This document shows, piece by piece, positions 23,742-31,804 of a stretch of 61,687 nt of DNA. Both the position numbers and the translations under genes were made by a program. Position 1 is the first letter of the stretch; every line of letters starts with the position of its first letter. Below the pieces are notes generated by a model. That model did no database searches. It was not told the DNA's origin and worked only from the letters and a program-made list of their open reading frames with translations. This DNA is from Holophagaceae bacterium (GTDB lineage Bacteria; Acidobacteriota; Holophagae; Holophagales; Holophagaceae): NCBI GenBank assembly GCA_025357545.1, contig JANXPB010000131.1, positions 1 to 61,687 on the forward strand. Reading direction: 5' to 3'.

Positions 23742-25526
23742 TCAGGCGAAGGCCAAGGAGGCCCCTTCCGATGCGGAGGTCGCGGATTTGGCGTAGCGGG
23801 ACATGACGCCCCTAGGGACGTGGGTAGGACGGGGTGACCAAGCGGTCCGACGCCGGGCCAGTTCCTCGGAAGCCACTTCAAGATTTAGTTGCCGCGCCGC
23901 CACGTCGAAGGTGATCAGGTCACCCTCCCGGACCAGGGCGATGGGCCCGCCTACGGCGGCTTCGGGCGACACATGGCCTGCCATGAACCCATGGGTCGCG
24001 CCGGAAAAGCGGCCATCCGTCAGCAGGGCCACGGATTCCCCGAGGCCCGCGCCGTGCAGGGCCGCCGTCACCGCCAACATCTCCCGCATGCCCGGGCCGC
24101 CGCGGGGGCCTTCATACCGGATCACCAGCACATCGCCATCTTTGACATGGCCCGCCCGCACATATTCAAAGGCCGCTTCCTCCCGGTCGAAAACCCGCGC
24201 AGGGCCACGATGGTAGCGGCGCCCATGGCCCGCCAGCTTCACCACGGAACCTTCCGGGGCGAGGCTGCCTTTCAGGATCGCCAACCCGCCCGTGGACTGG
24301 ACAGGATGGTCCCAATCCCGCACCACGCATTGTCCGGGGCGCTCCACCACATCGGCAAGGGACTCCCCCAGGCTTATGCCATCGACCGTCAAGGGGCTCG
24401 GGTCCAACAAGCCCTTGTCCAGAAGGCGTTTGGCGACGAGGCCCACGCCCCCGGCCCGGTGCAGGTCCGCCGCCACGAAACGGCCGCCGGGCTTGAGGTC
24501 CGCCAGGATGGGGGTGCGTTCGTTAACGCGGTCGAAGGTCTCGAGATCCAGGTCCACGCCAGCTTCCTTGGCCAGGGCCAGCAGATGGAGCACCGCATTG
24601 GTGGAGCCGCCCGTGGCGGCCACGCAGGCAATGGCATTTTCAAAGGCGGCGCGGTTCAGGATGTGGCTGGGACGGAGATCTCTGCACACCAGCTCCATGA
24701 CCTTGCGGCCCGCGGCCTCCGCCACGTCCTTCCGCTCCTGTTCCTCGGCCGGGGCCCCGGCGCTGCCCAAGGGCGAGAGGCCCAGCACCTCGAAGGCGGT
24801 GGCCATGGTGTTGGCCGTGAACTGCCCCCCGCAGGCCCCGGCACCAGGGCAGGCATTGTCTTCCAGATCACGGTAGCGCGCGGGCGCCATGCCCACCTGA
24901 CCCACGGCCTCGAAGACATCCTGGATGGTGACGTCGCGCCCCTCCACGCAACCGGGTGCCGTGGGCCCTCCATAGAGCACCAGACCTGGCAGGTCCAAGC
25001 GCACCAAGGCCATGGCCACGCCGGGGTGGGTCTTGTCGCAGCCCGCCAGGCAGACCAAGCCATCGAATGGGTAGGCGCGGCCTACCAACTCTATTGAATC
25101 TGCTATTAAATCTCTGCTTATTAAAGATGTAAACATTCCTTCAGTACCCATGGTTATACCATCTGATACTGAAACTGTATTAAATTCCATGGGTGTGCCG
25201 CCGGCCTTCCGGATGCCTAATTTCACATATTCGGCGAGTTCACGAAGGTGGAGGTTGCAGGGCCCGATTTCGGTCCACGTATTCGCCACGGCGATGATTG
25301 GCTTGGCCAAGTCCTCGTCATTGAAGCCAGCGGCCTTCAACATGGCCCGGGCCGGTGCGCGGCGGTGGCCTTCCACCAGGGGTCGGCTGCGGAGGGGCGG
25401 AAACCGGCCACCGGAATCGGCGTGATGGCCATCGGCCTGGGCCTTGTAGCCGCTCTGGCCCATGGACCAGCCGGTGGTATCGGCGGTGATGTCGGTGCTG
25501 TTCTGGGAATGCGGCGGGGTATCCAT
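23742..25526 (-). CDS. ilvD: Dihydroxy-acid dehydratase
   Basis: A 594-residue IlvD/Edd-family enzyme. Iron-sulphur cysteines are in [13 protein letters not shown] and in [35 protein letters not shown] and [16 protein letters not shown] are family signatures. It dehydrates the dihydroxy acids to the 2-oxo acids of valine and isoleucine. Residues 1-60 form a poorly conserved extension. GAGG lies before the ATG. Codons from about 25191 down to 25083 ([12 protein letters not shown] through ADSIELVG) use ATA, TTA, AGA and TCA heavily and are about one third G+C, unlike the rest of the gene, although the protein sequence stays normal. The gene is led by an attenuator. Confidence 0.95.
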   Translation of the reverse strand: MDTPPHSQNSTDITADTTGWSMGQSGYKAQADGHHADSGGRFPPLRSRPLVEGHRRAPARAMLKAAGFNDEDLAKPIIAVANTWTEIGPCNLHLRELAEYVKLGIRKAGGTPMEFNTVSVSDGITMGTEGMFTSLISRDLIADSIELVGRAYPFDGLVCLAGCDKTHPGVAMALVRLDLPGLVLYGGPTAPGCVEGRDVTIQDVFEAVGQVGMAPARYRDLEDNACPGAGACGGQFTANTMATAFEVLGLSPLGSAGAPAEEQERKDVAEAAGRKVMELVCRDLRPSHILNRAAFENAIACVAATGGSTNAVLHLLALAKEAGVDLDLETFDRVNERTPILADLKPGGRFVAADLHRAGGVGLVAKRLLDKGLLDPSPLTVDGISLGESLADVVERPGQCVVRDWDHPVQSTGGLAILKGSLAPEGSVVKLAGHGRRYHRGPARVFDREEAAFEYVRAGHVKDGDVLVIRYEGPRGGPGMREMLAVTAALHGAGLGESVALLTDGRFSGATHGFMAGHVSPEAAVGGPIALVREGDLITFDVAARQLNLEVASEELARRRTAWSPRPTHVPRGVMSRYAKSATSASEGASLAFA

Positions 25527-25560
25527 GGAATCCTCGAAGGTTCGGGATGCCGCGGAGCCC

Positions 25561-25600
25561 AAAAAAAAGCCCCGCGACCGGAGTGAGGGGCGGGGTGGGG
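25561..25600 (-). terminator. Attenuator terminator of the ilv operon
   Basis: On the minus strand CCCCGC (25595-25590) and GCGGGG (25575-25570) form a stem with a 14-base loop, followed by C and eight T residues (25568-25561). The stem-loop lies 44 bases before the ilvD ATG. The segment 25600-25589 (CCCCACCCCGCC), which includes the 5-prime stem arm, can instead pair with GGCGAGGTGGGG at 25646-25635 in the leader, with 11 of 12 bases matched. That gives mutually exclusive antiterminator and terminator forms. Confidence 0.85.
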
Positions 25601-25625
25601 AGCTGATCGGATGTGTTCGTTCCGT

Positions 25626-25757
25626 CTAGGGGTCCCCCACCTCGCCGCTAATAATTACGACGACCAGTACCACCTCGCTAATGACGGAGCCGCTCTGCAG
25701 GCCGAATCGGCCCGAGAGGGACAGCGCATGCCGCGAGTAGGTGGTGGGGAACTTCAT
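25626..25757 (-). CDS. ilv operon leader peptide (attenuator control peptide)
   Basis: This 43-codon frame reads MKFPTTYSRH through EVVLVVVIISGEVGDP and ends at TAG. The codons GTG GTA CTG GTC GTC GTA ATT ATT (25673-25650) are an uninterrupted run of valine, leucine and isoleucine, the three products of the downstream pathway. The run lies just upstream of the antiterminator strand, so a ribosome short of charged Val/Leu/Ile tRNA would stall there and let the antiterminator form. A ribosome reaching the stop would cover it and allow termination. No clear Shine-Dalgarno is seen, and if the proposed promoter is right the peptide may be translated from a nearly leaderless RNA. This is too short for routine gene calling. 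Confidence 0.85.
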   Translation of the reverse strand: MKFPTTYSRHALSLSGRFGLQSGSVISEVVLVVVIISGEVGDP

Positions 25758-25763
25758 GCCGTC

Positions 25764-25827
25764 AAGCTTAACCCCGGGTCATCACATGTCAAGTTCAAAT
25801 CATAAAATAAACACATAATTCATTTTT
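25764..25827 (-). promoter_or_regulatory. Probable promoter of the ilv leader
   Basis: On the minus strand TTGACA is at 25793-25788. TTAAGC (25771-25766) follows at 16 bases, or AAGCTT (25769-25764) at 18, both weak -10 candidates. Transcription would then begin within about ten bases of the leader ATG at 25757. An alternative -10, TATGAT at 25804-25799, would give a leader of about 35 bases but lacks a good -35. The A+T-rich stretch 25795-25827 directly follows leuB, with no terminator visible after leuB. Confidence 0.5.
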
Positions 25828-26949
25828 TCACTCCGTGAGGGCCACCAACCCACGACTGGCGCCGCTCCAGGCCAATTCCGAGAAGCGGCGGCGGATGCGG
25901 CTCCCCAGATCGGTGGTGCCCACCGGAAGCCGGGCTTCCCGCAGGTCCGGGGTTCCATAGCCCTCCGCCAGCACGCTCCGAGTGGCCTCTTCTAGCAGCC
26001 TCGCTTCGGTGTCCAGACGGAGGGTATGCCGCAGCAGCAGCGCCGCTGAAAGGATGGCTCCCACCGGATTGGCAATGCCGCGGCCTGCGATGTCCGGCGC
26101 GGAGCCATGCACGGGTTCGAAGAGATCCACGGAACCGCCCAGGCTGGCCGAAGGAAGCAGTCCCAAAGATCCCGGCAGCACCGCGGCCTCGTCGCTCAGG
26201 ATGTCGCCAAAGAGGTTCTCCGTCAGCAGCACATCGAAGCTCGCGGGGCGCATCACCAGGGCCATGGCGCAGCTGTCCACGTACTGGTGGTCCAGAGCCA
26301 CATCCGGAAAATCCTTGGCGACGCGCTCCACCACCGCGCGCCAGAGCTGCGAGCTCTCCAATACGTTGGCCTTGTCCACGGACGTGACCTTGCGGCGGCG
26401 GTCCCGGGCCAGCTCGAAGGCCATCCGCGCCACGCGCTCCACTTCTGTATCGGTATAGGCCAACGTGTTGAAGCCGCGGCTCGCGTCGAGGCCCCTGGGT
26501 TCGCCGAAATAGAGCCCTCCCGCCAGTTCCCGAACGATGAGCAGGTCCGTGCCCCGCACGATGGACGGCTTCAACGGCGAAGCGTCCAGTAGCCCCTCCT
26601 CCACCCGCACCGGCCTCAGATTGGCGAACACGCCCAACCCTTTGCGCAACGCCAACAACCCGGATTCCGGCCGCAGATGCGCAGGCAGTGCATCGTGCTT
26701 CGGCGAACCCACGGCTCCCAGCAGCACCGCGCGGCTGGCGAGGCAGGCGTCCAGTGTTGCGTCGGGTAGAGGCACGCCTTCCACATCCAGGGCCGCGCCT
26801 CCGATGGCATGGCAGGTGAAATCAAAGTCGTGGAAAAACTCCTGTGCCACGGTCTCCAGGCAAGCCACAGCTTCAGCGGTGACTTCCGGCCCCACGCCAT
26901 CTCCTGGAAGCACGGCGATGCGGGTGGGCGAAAGAGCTGGCGCGCTCAT
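25828..26949 (-). CDS. leuB: 3-isopropylmalate dehydrogenase
   Basis: The 373 residues match Leu[14 protein letters not shown] (residues 11-23) is the N-terminal motif. [19 protein letters not shown] near 97-115 holds the substrate arginines, and [17 protein letters not shown] near 137-153 follows. [16 protein letters not shown] contains the catalytic lysine, [13 protein letters not shown] and [23 protein letters not shown] hold the metal aspartates, and [13 protein letters not shown] is the NAD-binding signature. It oxidises and decarboxylates 3-isopropylmalate in leucine synthesis. Its ATG overlaps the leuD stop by four bases (ATGA). Confidence 0.96.
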   Translation of the reverse strand: MSAPALSPTRIAVLPGDGVGPEVTAEAVACLETVAQEFFHDFDFTCHAIGGAALDVEGVPLPDATLDACLASRAVLLGAVGSPKHDALPAHLRPESGLLALRKGLGVFANLRPVRVEEGLLDASPLKPSIVRGTDLLIVRELAGGLYFGEPRGLDASRGFNTLAYTDTEVERVARMAFELARDRRRKVTSVDKANVLESSQLWRAVVERVAKDFPDVALDHQYVDSCAMALVMRPASFDVLLTENLFGDILSDEAAVLPGSLGLLPSASLGGSVDLFEPVHGSAPDIAGRGIANPVGAILSAALLLRHTLRLDTEARLLEEATRSVLAEGYGTPDLREARLPVGTTDLGSRIRRRFSELAWSGASRGLVALTE

Positions 26950-27470
26950 GAAGCCACTTCCTGGGAGCGCTTGGCTAGAACAAAGGGCAGCAGGCCACCG
27001 GCGGCCAGCAGCTCCTTCGCAAAATCCGTGAGGGGCACAAAGCGGGAGTCACAACCGCGGGTGTGGTTGCGCAAGAGACCCTGCTCCAGATCCACCTCCA
27101 GGTCGTCGCCGCTGGCGGCCAACTCCGCAGCGCCGACGCATTCGATGGCCAGAAAGCCATTGTTGAGGGCGTTGCGGAAAAAAATCCGGGAAAAACTCTG
27201 GGCGATGACAACCTTCACACCGGCGCCGCGCAGGGCCCATACGGCGTGTTCCCGTGAAGACCCGCAGCCGAAATCCTCCCCGGCCACCAGGATGTCGCCA
27301 GGTTTCACCCGCCCCACGAAGCCATCGTCGATGTCCTCCATGGCGTGGCGCGCCAGCTCGGCCTCGTCATGGACGTTGAGATGCCGGGCGGGAATGATCT
27401 CGTCGGTGTTGATGTGGGGCCGGCCGTAGACATGGGCCTTGCCGCGCAGGAGGGTCTGGATGTCAGGCAT
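26946..27470 (-). CDS. leuD: 3-isopropylmalate dehydratase small subunit
   Basis: A 174-residue protein of the short, archaeal-like LeuD/HacB type, with [13 protein letters not shown] near 20-32, [23 protein letters not shown] near 58-80 (the swivelling-domain signature), and [21 protein letters not shown] near 91-111. The real start is the ATG with AAGGATC upstream; the frame continues 42 codons into a repeat element but has no conserved residues there. It forms the isomerase with LeuC. It overlaps leuB by four bases and is separated from leuC by element F. Confidence 0.94.
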   Translation of the reverse strand: MPDIQTLLRGKAHVYGRPHINTDEIIPARHLNVHDEAELARHAMEDIDDGFVGRVKPGDILVAGEDFGCGSSREHAVWALRGAGVKVVIAQSFSRIFFRNALNNGFLAIECVGAAELAASGDDLEVDLEQGLLRNHTRGCDSRFVPLTDFAKELLAAGGLLPFVLAKRSQEVAS

Positions 27471-27542
27471 GGTGGGATCCTTCGGAGGTGCGTGCGGTTG
27501 AGCCTGGGTGTGGATGCATATACCCAGCCGCATAATAAAAAT

Positions 27543-27790
27543 TTGAACCACCAAGACACCAAGAGCGCCAAGAACACCGAGAAAAGCCAAAGGCATCCGT
27601 CATGCGCCAGCTTCGCGGACGAAATTCATGCGGCTCGACGACGGCCTCACGCTTCGAGCGATCCGCGCCGGGCCGCCTGAACTTCCGGGCTTTCAGCACG
27701 CAGGCGCGACGCGCCTCGTGAAGCGGTTGTTGGCCGGAGCCAATGATGATGAAACTTGGTGTTCTCGTGTCTTGGTGGTTCATCTTTTCA
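27543..27790. repeat. Inverted word-repeat element F (ACCAAGACACCAAGA words) with GC-rich core
   Basis: The left arm (27543-27590) begins TTGAACCACCAAGACACCAA and continues with AGAGCGCCAAGAACACC. The right arm (27752-27790) is the inverted set, TTGGTGTTCTCGTGTCTTGG. Next to the left arm lies the core CATCCGTCATGCGCCAGC (27594-27611), the exact inverse of the core at 19494. The element fills the 369-base leuC-leuD gap, where no gene is seen. Confidence 0.8.
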
Positions 27791-27839
27791 CCTGGCTGGT
27801 ATTTGGAAAGATCATACGTGATGGCAACTGCCCCTGAGG

Positions 27840-29171
27840 TTAGACGCCCCAGAGGTAGTCGTCGGTGCCCGTGGGCGCCAAAACGGGGCGGTCGAGGCGC
27901 GGCAGGTAGTCCCGGGGATCGGCGATGACCCCGGCGATGGCCGTCGCGGCGGCGGTGGCGGGGCTCGCCAGGAAGACTTCGCTCTTCGTGGAGCCCATGC
28001 GGCCGATGAAATTGCGGTTCGTGGTGGAAAGGCATTTTTCGTCGGGCCCCAGCACGCCCATGTGGCCGCCTAGGCAGGCGCCACAGGTGGCCGTGGACAC
28101 CACGCAGCCCGCGTCCGCGAAGATCGCGAGCAGCCCTTCCCGCATGGCCTGTTTCCAGACCTCCGTGGTGGCGGGCACCACAATGGCGCGGGTCCCGGCG
28201 GCCACCTTGTTTCCCGCCAGGATGGAGGCCGCCACGCGCAGATCCTCGATGCGGCCATTGGTGCAGGACCCGATGTACACCTGATCCATTCTCACCGGGC
28301 CCACCTCGCCGATGCAGCGGCCGTTGGAGGGCAGGTGCGGCAGAGCCACCATGGGCTCCAGGTCCGACACCTGGATGCGGTGGCGGGAGGCGTAGTGCGC
28401 CTCGCCATCGGATTCGAAAATGCGGAAGGCGTCCTGGGTCCGCGCCTTCACGTAGTCCTGGGCCACGTGGTCCGCGGCCATGATGCCGCTCTTGCCGCCG
28501 GCTTCGATGGCCATGTTCGTGATGGTGAAGCGGGCCTCCATGGAGAGGCTGGGCAGCGCGCTGCCTCCGTACTCCATGGCCATGTAGCGGGCGCCATCCA
28601 CGCCGATCCGCGCAATGATGCTGAGGATGATGTCCTTGGAGTAGACGCCGAAGGGCAGTGCGCCTTCTAAATCGAAGCGCATGGTTTCGGGCACCTTGAA
28701 CCAAAGTTCCCCCGTGGCCAGGGCCGCCGCGAGGTCCGTGGAGCCGATCCCCGTGGCGAAAGTGCCCAGGGCTCCCATGGTGGTGGTGTGGCTGTCCCCG
28801 CAGACGATGGTCTGGCCCGGTAGCACGTGCCCCTGCTCCGGCGCCAAGGCGTGGCAGATGCCGTGGTTGCCCACCTCGTAGTAGCGCTGGATGCCCTGCT
28901 CCTCGCGCCACTTCCGCAGCTGGGAGGCCAGTTCCGCGCTGCGGATGTCCTTGTTGGGCACGAAGTGGTCCGGCGTCACAAGGATCTTTGAAGGATCGAA
29001 GACCTTGTGGATGCCCAGTTTCCTGAGCATGGCCACCGCCGGGGGCGTGGTGACTTCATGGCAGATGATGAGGTCCAGCGATGCATTGATGATCTCGCCC
29101 GGCACCACGTGCTCGCGGCCGCAGTGATCCGCAAGGATTTTTTCGGTGATGGTCATGGGGGGTTGGGTCAT
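27840..29171 (-). CDS. leuC: 3-isopropylmalate dehydratase large subunit
   Basis: A 443-residue aconitase-superfamily protein of the shorter LeuC2/HacA-like type. The Fe-S cysteines are in [15 protein letters not shown] and in [39 protein letters not shown] is a strong family signature near 122-145. It isomerises 2-isopropylmalate to 3-isopropylmalate with LeuD. AGGAAC lies before the ATG. The gap from leuA is 79 bases and partly made of word repeats. Confidence 0.94.
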   Translation of the reverse strand: MTQPPMTITEKILADHCGREHVVPGEIINASLDLIICHEVTTPPAVAMLRKLGIHKVFDPSKILVTPDHFVPNKDIRSAELASQLRKWREEQGIQRYYEVGNHGICHALAPEQGHVLPGQTIVCGDSHTTTMGALGTFATGIGSTDLAAALATGELWFKVPETMRFDLEGALPFGVYSKDIILSIIARIGVDGARYMAMEYGGSALPSLSMEARFTITNMAIEAGGKSGIMAADHVAQDYVKARTQDAFRIFESDGEAHYASRHRIQVSDLEPMVALPHLPSNGRCIGEVGPVRMDQVYIGSCTNGRIEDLRVAASILAGNKVAAGTRAIVVPATTEVWKQAMREGLLAIFADAGCVVSTATCGACLGGHMGVLGPDEKCLSTTNRNFIGRMGSTKSEVFLASPATAAATAIAGVIADPRDYLPRLDRPVLAPTGTDDYLWGV

Positions 29172-29194
29172 GAAAGTTCCTGGTGAAGCGGGGA

Positions 29195-29222
29195 TGGGCT
29201 GCAGGCTGTGGGCTATGGGCTA
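29195..29222. repeat. Tandem short-word stretch (CTGTGGGCTATGGG words)
   Basis: The sequence ATGGGCTGCAGGCTGTGGGC followed by TATGGGCTATCAGG repeats a 7-8 base word. It lies in the leuA-leuC gap. Confidence 0.55.
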
Positions 29223-29249
29223 TCAGGCCCAGGACCCAGAACCACATCT

Positions 29250-30794
29250 TCAGGCGCTGGCCGCGGATTGGAGCGCCCGGCTCCCTCTGGCGTAGAGCAG
29301 TTTGTTGACGGCGTTCAGGTAGGCCCGGGCCGAGGCATCCACGATGTCCGTGCTGGCGGCCTTGCCCGAGGCGGCCGAACCGCCGAAATCCACGTGCACG
29401 AAGACCTCGCCCACAGCGTCGGCGCCCATGGTGATGGAGCGCACGGCGTAGTCCAACAGGGTTCCCCGCAAGCCCGTGAGCTTATCGATGGCGGTGCACA
29501 CCGCGTTCACCGGACCATCGCCGGGGGCCGTTTCCGTGGACTCGACCTCCCCGTCCCACAACGTCACCAACGCCGTGGAGGTCGCGGACGTCCCAGCGGT
29601 GGCCTGCACCGCCCGCAGCTTCCAGACCTCGGGAATCTGCGCGAGGCCATCCTGCACGATGGCCAGCAGATCCTCTTCGAAGATCTCTTTCTTCTGATCC
29701 GCCAGCTTGATGAAGATCTTGTAAGCCTTTTCCAACTCGGCTTTCGACAGGGTGAAGCCCATCTCCTTGAACCGCTGGTCCAGGGCATGGCGGCCGGAAT
29801 GCTTGCCCAGCACCAGGCTTTGCGTCCTCGCCCCCACGGATTCCGGCGTCATGATCTCGTAGGTGCGGCGGTGCTGGAGCACGCCGTGCTGGTGGATGCC
29901 CGCCTCGTGGGCGAAGGCGTTGCGACCCACGATGGCCTTGTTGGGCTGCACGTGGACGCCCGTGATGTTGGACAACAGCTGGCTGCTGCGGGTGATCTGC
30001 TCGGGCACCACTCCGGTCCCGAAAGGCAGGCGGTCGCCGCGCACTTGGAGGGCCATGACCACTTCTTCCAGGGAGGCATTGCCCGCCCGCTCGCCGATGC
30101 CGTTGATGGTGCATTCCACCTGCCGCGCACCGGCCTCCACCGCCGCCAGGGAGTTGGCCACGGCCAGGCCCAGATCGTCGTGGCAGTGGACGCTGAGCAC
30201 GGCCTTCGAAAGATCCGGCACGCGCGCCAGCAAGGTGCGGATGAGCTGGCTGAATTCGCTCGGGATGGCGTAGCCCACCGTGTCCGGGATGTTCACCACG
30301 GTGGCGCCCGCTTCGATGACGGCCGCCACCACCTGGCAGAGATAATCCACATCCGTGCGGGTGGCATCCTCGGCGGAGAACTCCACATCGGCGGTCAGGG
30401 ATTTGGCCATGCGCACGCCCGCCACGGCCATCTCCAGGGCCTCGGCCCGGGTTTTGTTCAGCTTGTGGTGGAGGTGGATGTCCGAGGTGGCCAGGAAGGT
30501 GTGGAGGCGGGGCCGCGCCGCCCCCCGCAGGGCCTCCCAGGCCCGGGTGATGTCCTGGGGCAAGGCCCGGCAGAGGCCGGCGATGATGGGCCTGCGGCAA
30601 GCCCGGGCCACCGCCTGCACCGCCGCGAAATCATCCTCTGAGGCGACGGGGAAGCCCGCCTCGATGATGTCCACGCCCAGCAAGTCCAGCTGCCTGGCCA
30701 TACGCACTTTTTCATCCACGTTCATGCTGCAGCCCGGCGACTGCTCCCCGTCCCGCAGGGTCGTATCGAAGATCGACACCCTCGCCTGGCCCAT
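29250..30794 (-). CDS. leuA: 2-isopropylmalate synthase
   Basis: A 514-residue enzyme with the DRE-TIM barrel first: [19 protein letters not shown] (residues 6-24) has the metal and substrate arginine and aspartate. [22 protein letters not shown] near 202-223 has the metal histidines, and [20 protein letters not shown] follows. The C-terminal LeuA allosteric domain (about 385-505) includes [12 protein letters not shown]-like sequence. It condenses acetyl-CoA with 2-oxoisovalerate. The ATG with GAGGTG upstream was chosen over one 15 codons earlier. It is the first gene of leuACDB and diverges from the LysR gene. Confidence 0.95.
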   Translation of the reverse strand: MGQARVSIFDTTLRDGEQSPGCSMNVDEKVRMARQLDLLGVDIIEAGFPVASEDDFAAVQAVARACRRPIIAGLCRALPQDITRAWEALRGAARPRLHTFLATSDIHLHHKLNKTRAEALEMAVAGVRMAKSLTADVEFSAEDATRTDVDYLCQVVAAVIEAGATVVNIPDTVGYAIPSEFSQLIRTLLARVPDLSKAVLSVHCHDDLGLAVANSLAAVEAGARQVECTINGIGERAGNASLEEVVMALQVRGDRLPFGTGVVPEQITRSSQLLSNITGVHVQPNKAIVGRNAFAHEAGIHQHGVLQHRRTYEIMTPESVGARTQSLVLGKHSGRHALDQRFKEMGFTLSKAELEKAYKIFIKLADQKKEIFEEDLLAIVQDGLAQIPEVWKLRAVQATAGTSATSTALVTLWDGEVESTETAPGDGPVNAVCTAIDKLTGLRGTLLDYAVRSITMGADAVGEVFVHVDFGGSAASGKAASTDIVDASARAYLNAVNKLLYARGSRALQSAASA

Positions 30795-30889
30795 GAAGCA
30801 CCTCGCCCAAAACCCAAGGCTAGTGTCGGCATCGTACAAAATATAATTTATTATTTTTACAATTTCATTAATTTATTTTATTATTCTCT
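30795..30889. promoter_or_regulatory. Divergent A+T-rich promoter region between leuA and the LysR gene
   Basis: Of the 95 bases between the two start codons, about 54 (30836-30889) are nearly pure A+T. Several T-N11-A type dyads are possible (for example around AATTTCATTAATTT), as expected for a LysR-family binding site, but none stands out. The LysR ATG comes directly out of this A+T tract with no Shine-Dalgarno, so its mRNA may be leaderless. Confidence 0.5.
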
Positions 30890-31801
30890 ATGGACCTCGG
30901 CCAATTGGAAGCTTTCCTCCACGTGGCCCGCGAGAAGAGCTTCTCCCGGGCGGCGGACAAACTCTTCCGGACCCAGCCCGCCCTGAGCATCGCCATCAAA
31001 AAGCTCGAGGAAGAGCTGGGCGAGGCCCTCTTCGATCGCAGCACTAAGGGCGGGTCGCTCACCGAAGCCGGCCATACCCTGCTCTCCTACGCCCAGCGCA
31101 TGTTGAACCTGAGGGAAGAAGCCCTGGAAGCCGTGGGCGAGTACCGTCGGATGCTCGGCGGTCGGCTCGTCATTGGCGCCAATGAGAGCACCTCCCTGTA
31201 CCTGCTGCCTCCCCTGCTGCTGCGCTACCGCTCCGCCTTTCCGCAGATCAAGATCCAGGTGGAGCGCCACCTTTCGGAACGACTGCCCGGCGAGGTGCTG
31301 GAGCGCAACCTGGACTTCGGTTTCCTGTCCTTCGATCCGCCCCAATCCGGCCTGGAGTCCCTGGCGGTGCACACGGATGAACTCGTCCTGGTGGTGCCGC
31401 CGGGCCATCCCTTCGCGCGCCGCGACCACGTGACCATCCGCGAGTTGGGCAAGGTCACCTTCGTGGCCCACAACGCGCGGACACCAGCCCGGACCCGGAT
31501 CTTCGAGCTCTTCGCCAAGCACCGCACGCCCCTGAACATCGCCATCGAGTTGGCCACCCTGGAGACCATCAAGGACTTCGTGCGCCTGGGGGAGGGCCTG
31601 GCGATCCTGCCGCGGCTCTCGGTGCAAGACGCCCTAGGCGCAGGCACTTTGATCGAAGTCCCGGTGAAGGGCATGCGCATCGAGAAGACGCTCCGCATGG
31701 TGTACCGCCGCGAGGACACGCTCTCCCACGCGGCCAAAGCCTTTCTGTCGCTCGTGCGGGACGAGAGCGAATCGCTGGCCCTCAACCCAACGCGTCCATG
31801 A
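30890..31801 (+). CDS. LysR family transcriptional regulator, divergent from leuA
   Basis: A 303-residue LysR protein. The winged helix-turn-helix is at residues 1-65 ([42 protein letters not shown]), and the linker helix and two-lobed effector domain follow from about 90. Divergent placement against leuA is the usual arrangement for a LysR protein and its target, so it probably controls leuACDB, as LeuO or IlvY-type regulators do elsewhere. The effector could be 2-isopropylmalate or a 2-oxo acid; nothing in the sequence settles this. Confidence 0.88.
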   Translation: MDLGQLEAFLHVAREKSFSRAADKLFRTQPALSIAIKKLEEELGEALFDRSTKGGSLTEAGHTLLSYAQRMLNLREEALEAVGEYRRMLGGRLVIGANESTSLYLLPPLLLRYRSAFPQIKIQVERHLSERLPGEVLERNLDFGFLSFDPPQSGLESLAVHTDELVLVVPPGHPFARRDHVTIRELGKVTFVAHNARTPARTRIFELFAKHRTPLNIAIELATLETIKDFVRLGEGLAILPRLSVQDALGAGTLIEVPVKGMRIEKTLRMVYRREDTLSHAAKAFLSLVRDESESLALNPTRP

Positions 31802-31804
31802 TCC

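Noticed and set aside
19487-27790. Word-repeat elements as CRISPR arrays
   Set aside because: The repeated words are 5-10 bases, without constant repeat and spacer lengths, and no cas gene is near.
29208-30641. Plus-strand open frame of 477 codons opposite leuA
   Set aside because: Antisense shadow of leuA, rich in His, Gly and Arg, with no recognisable domain.
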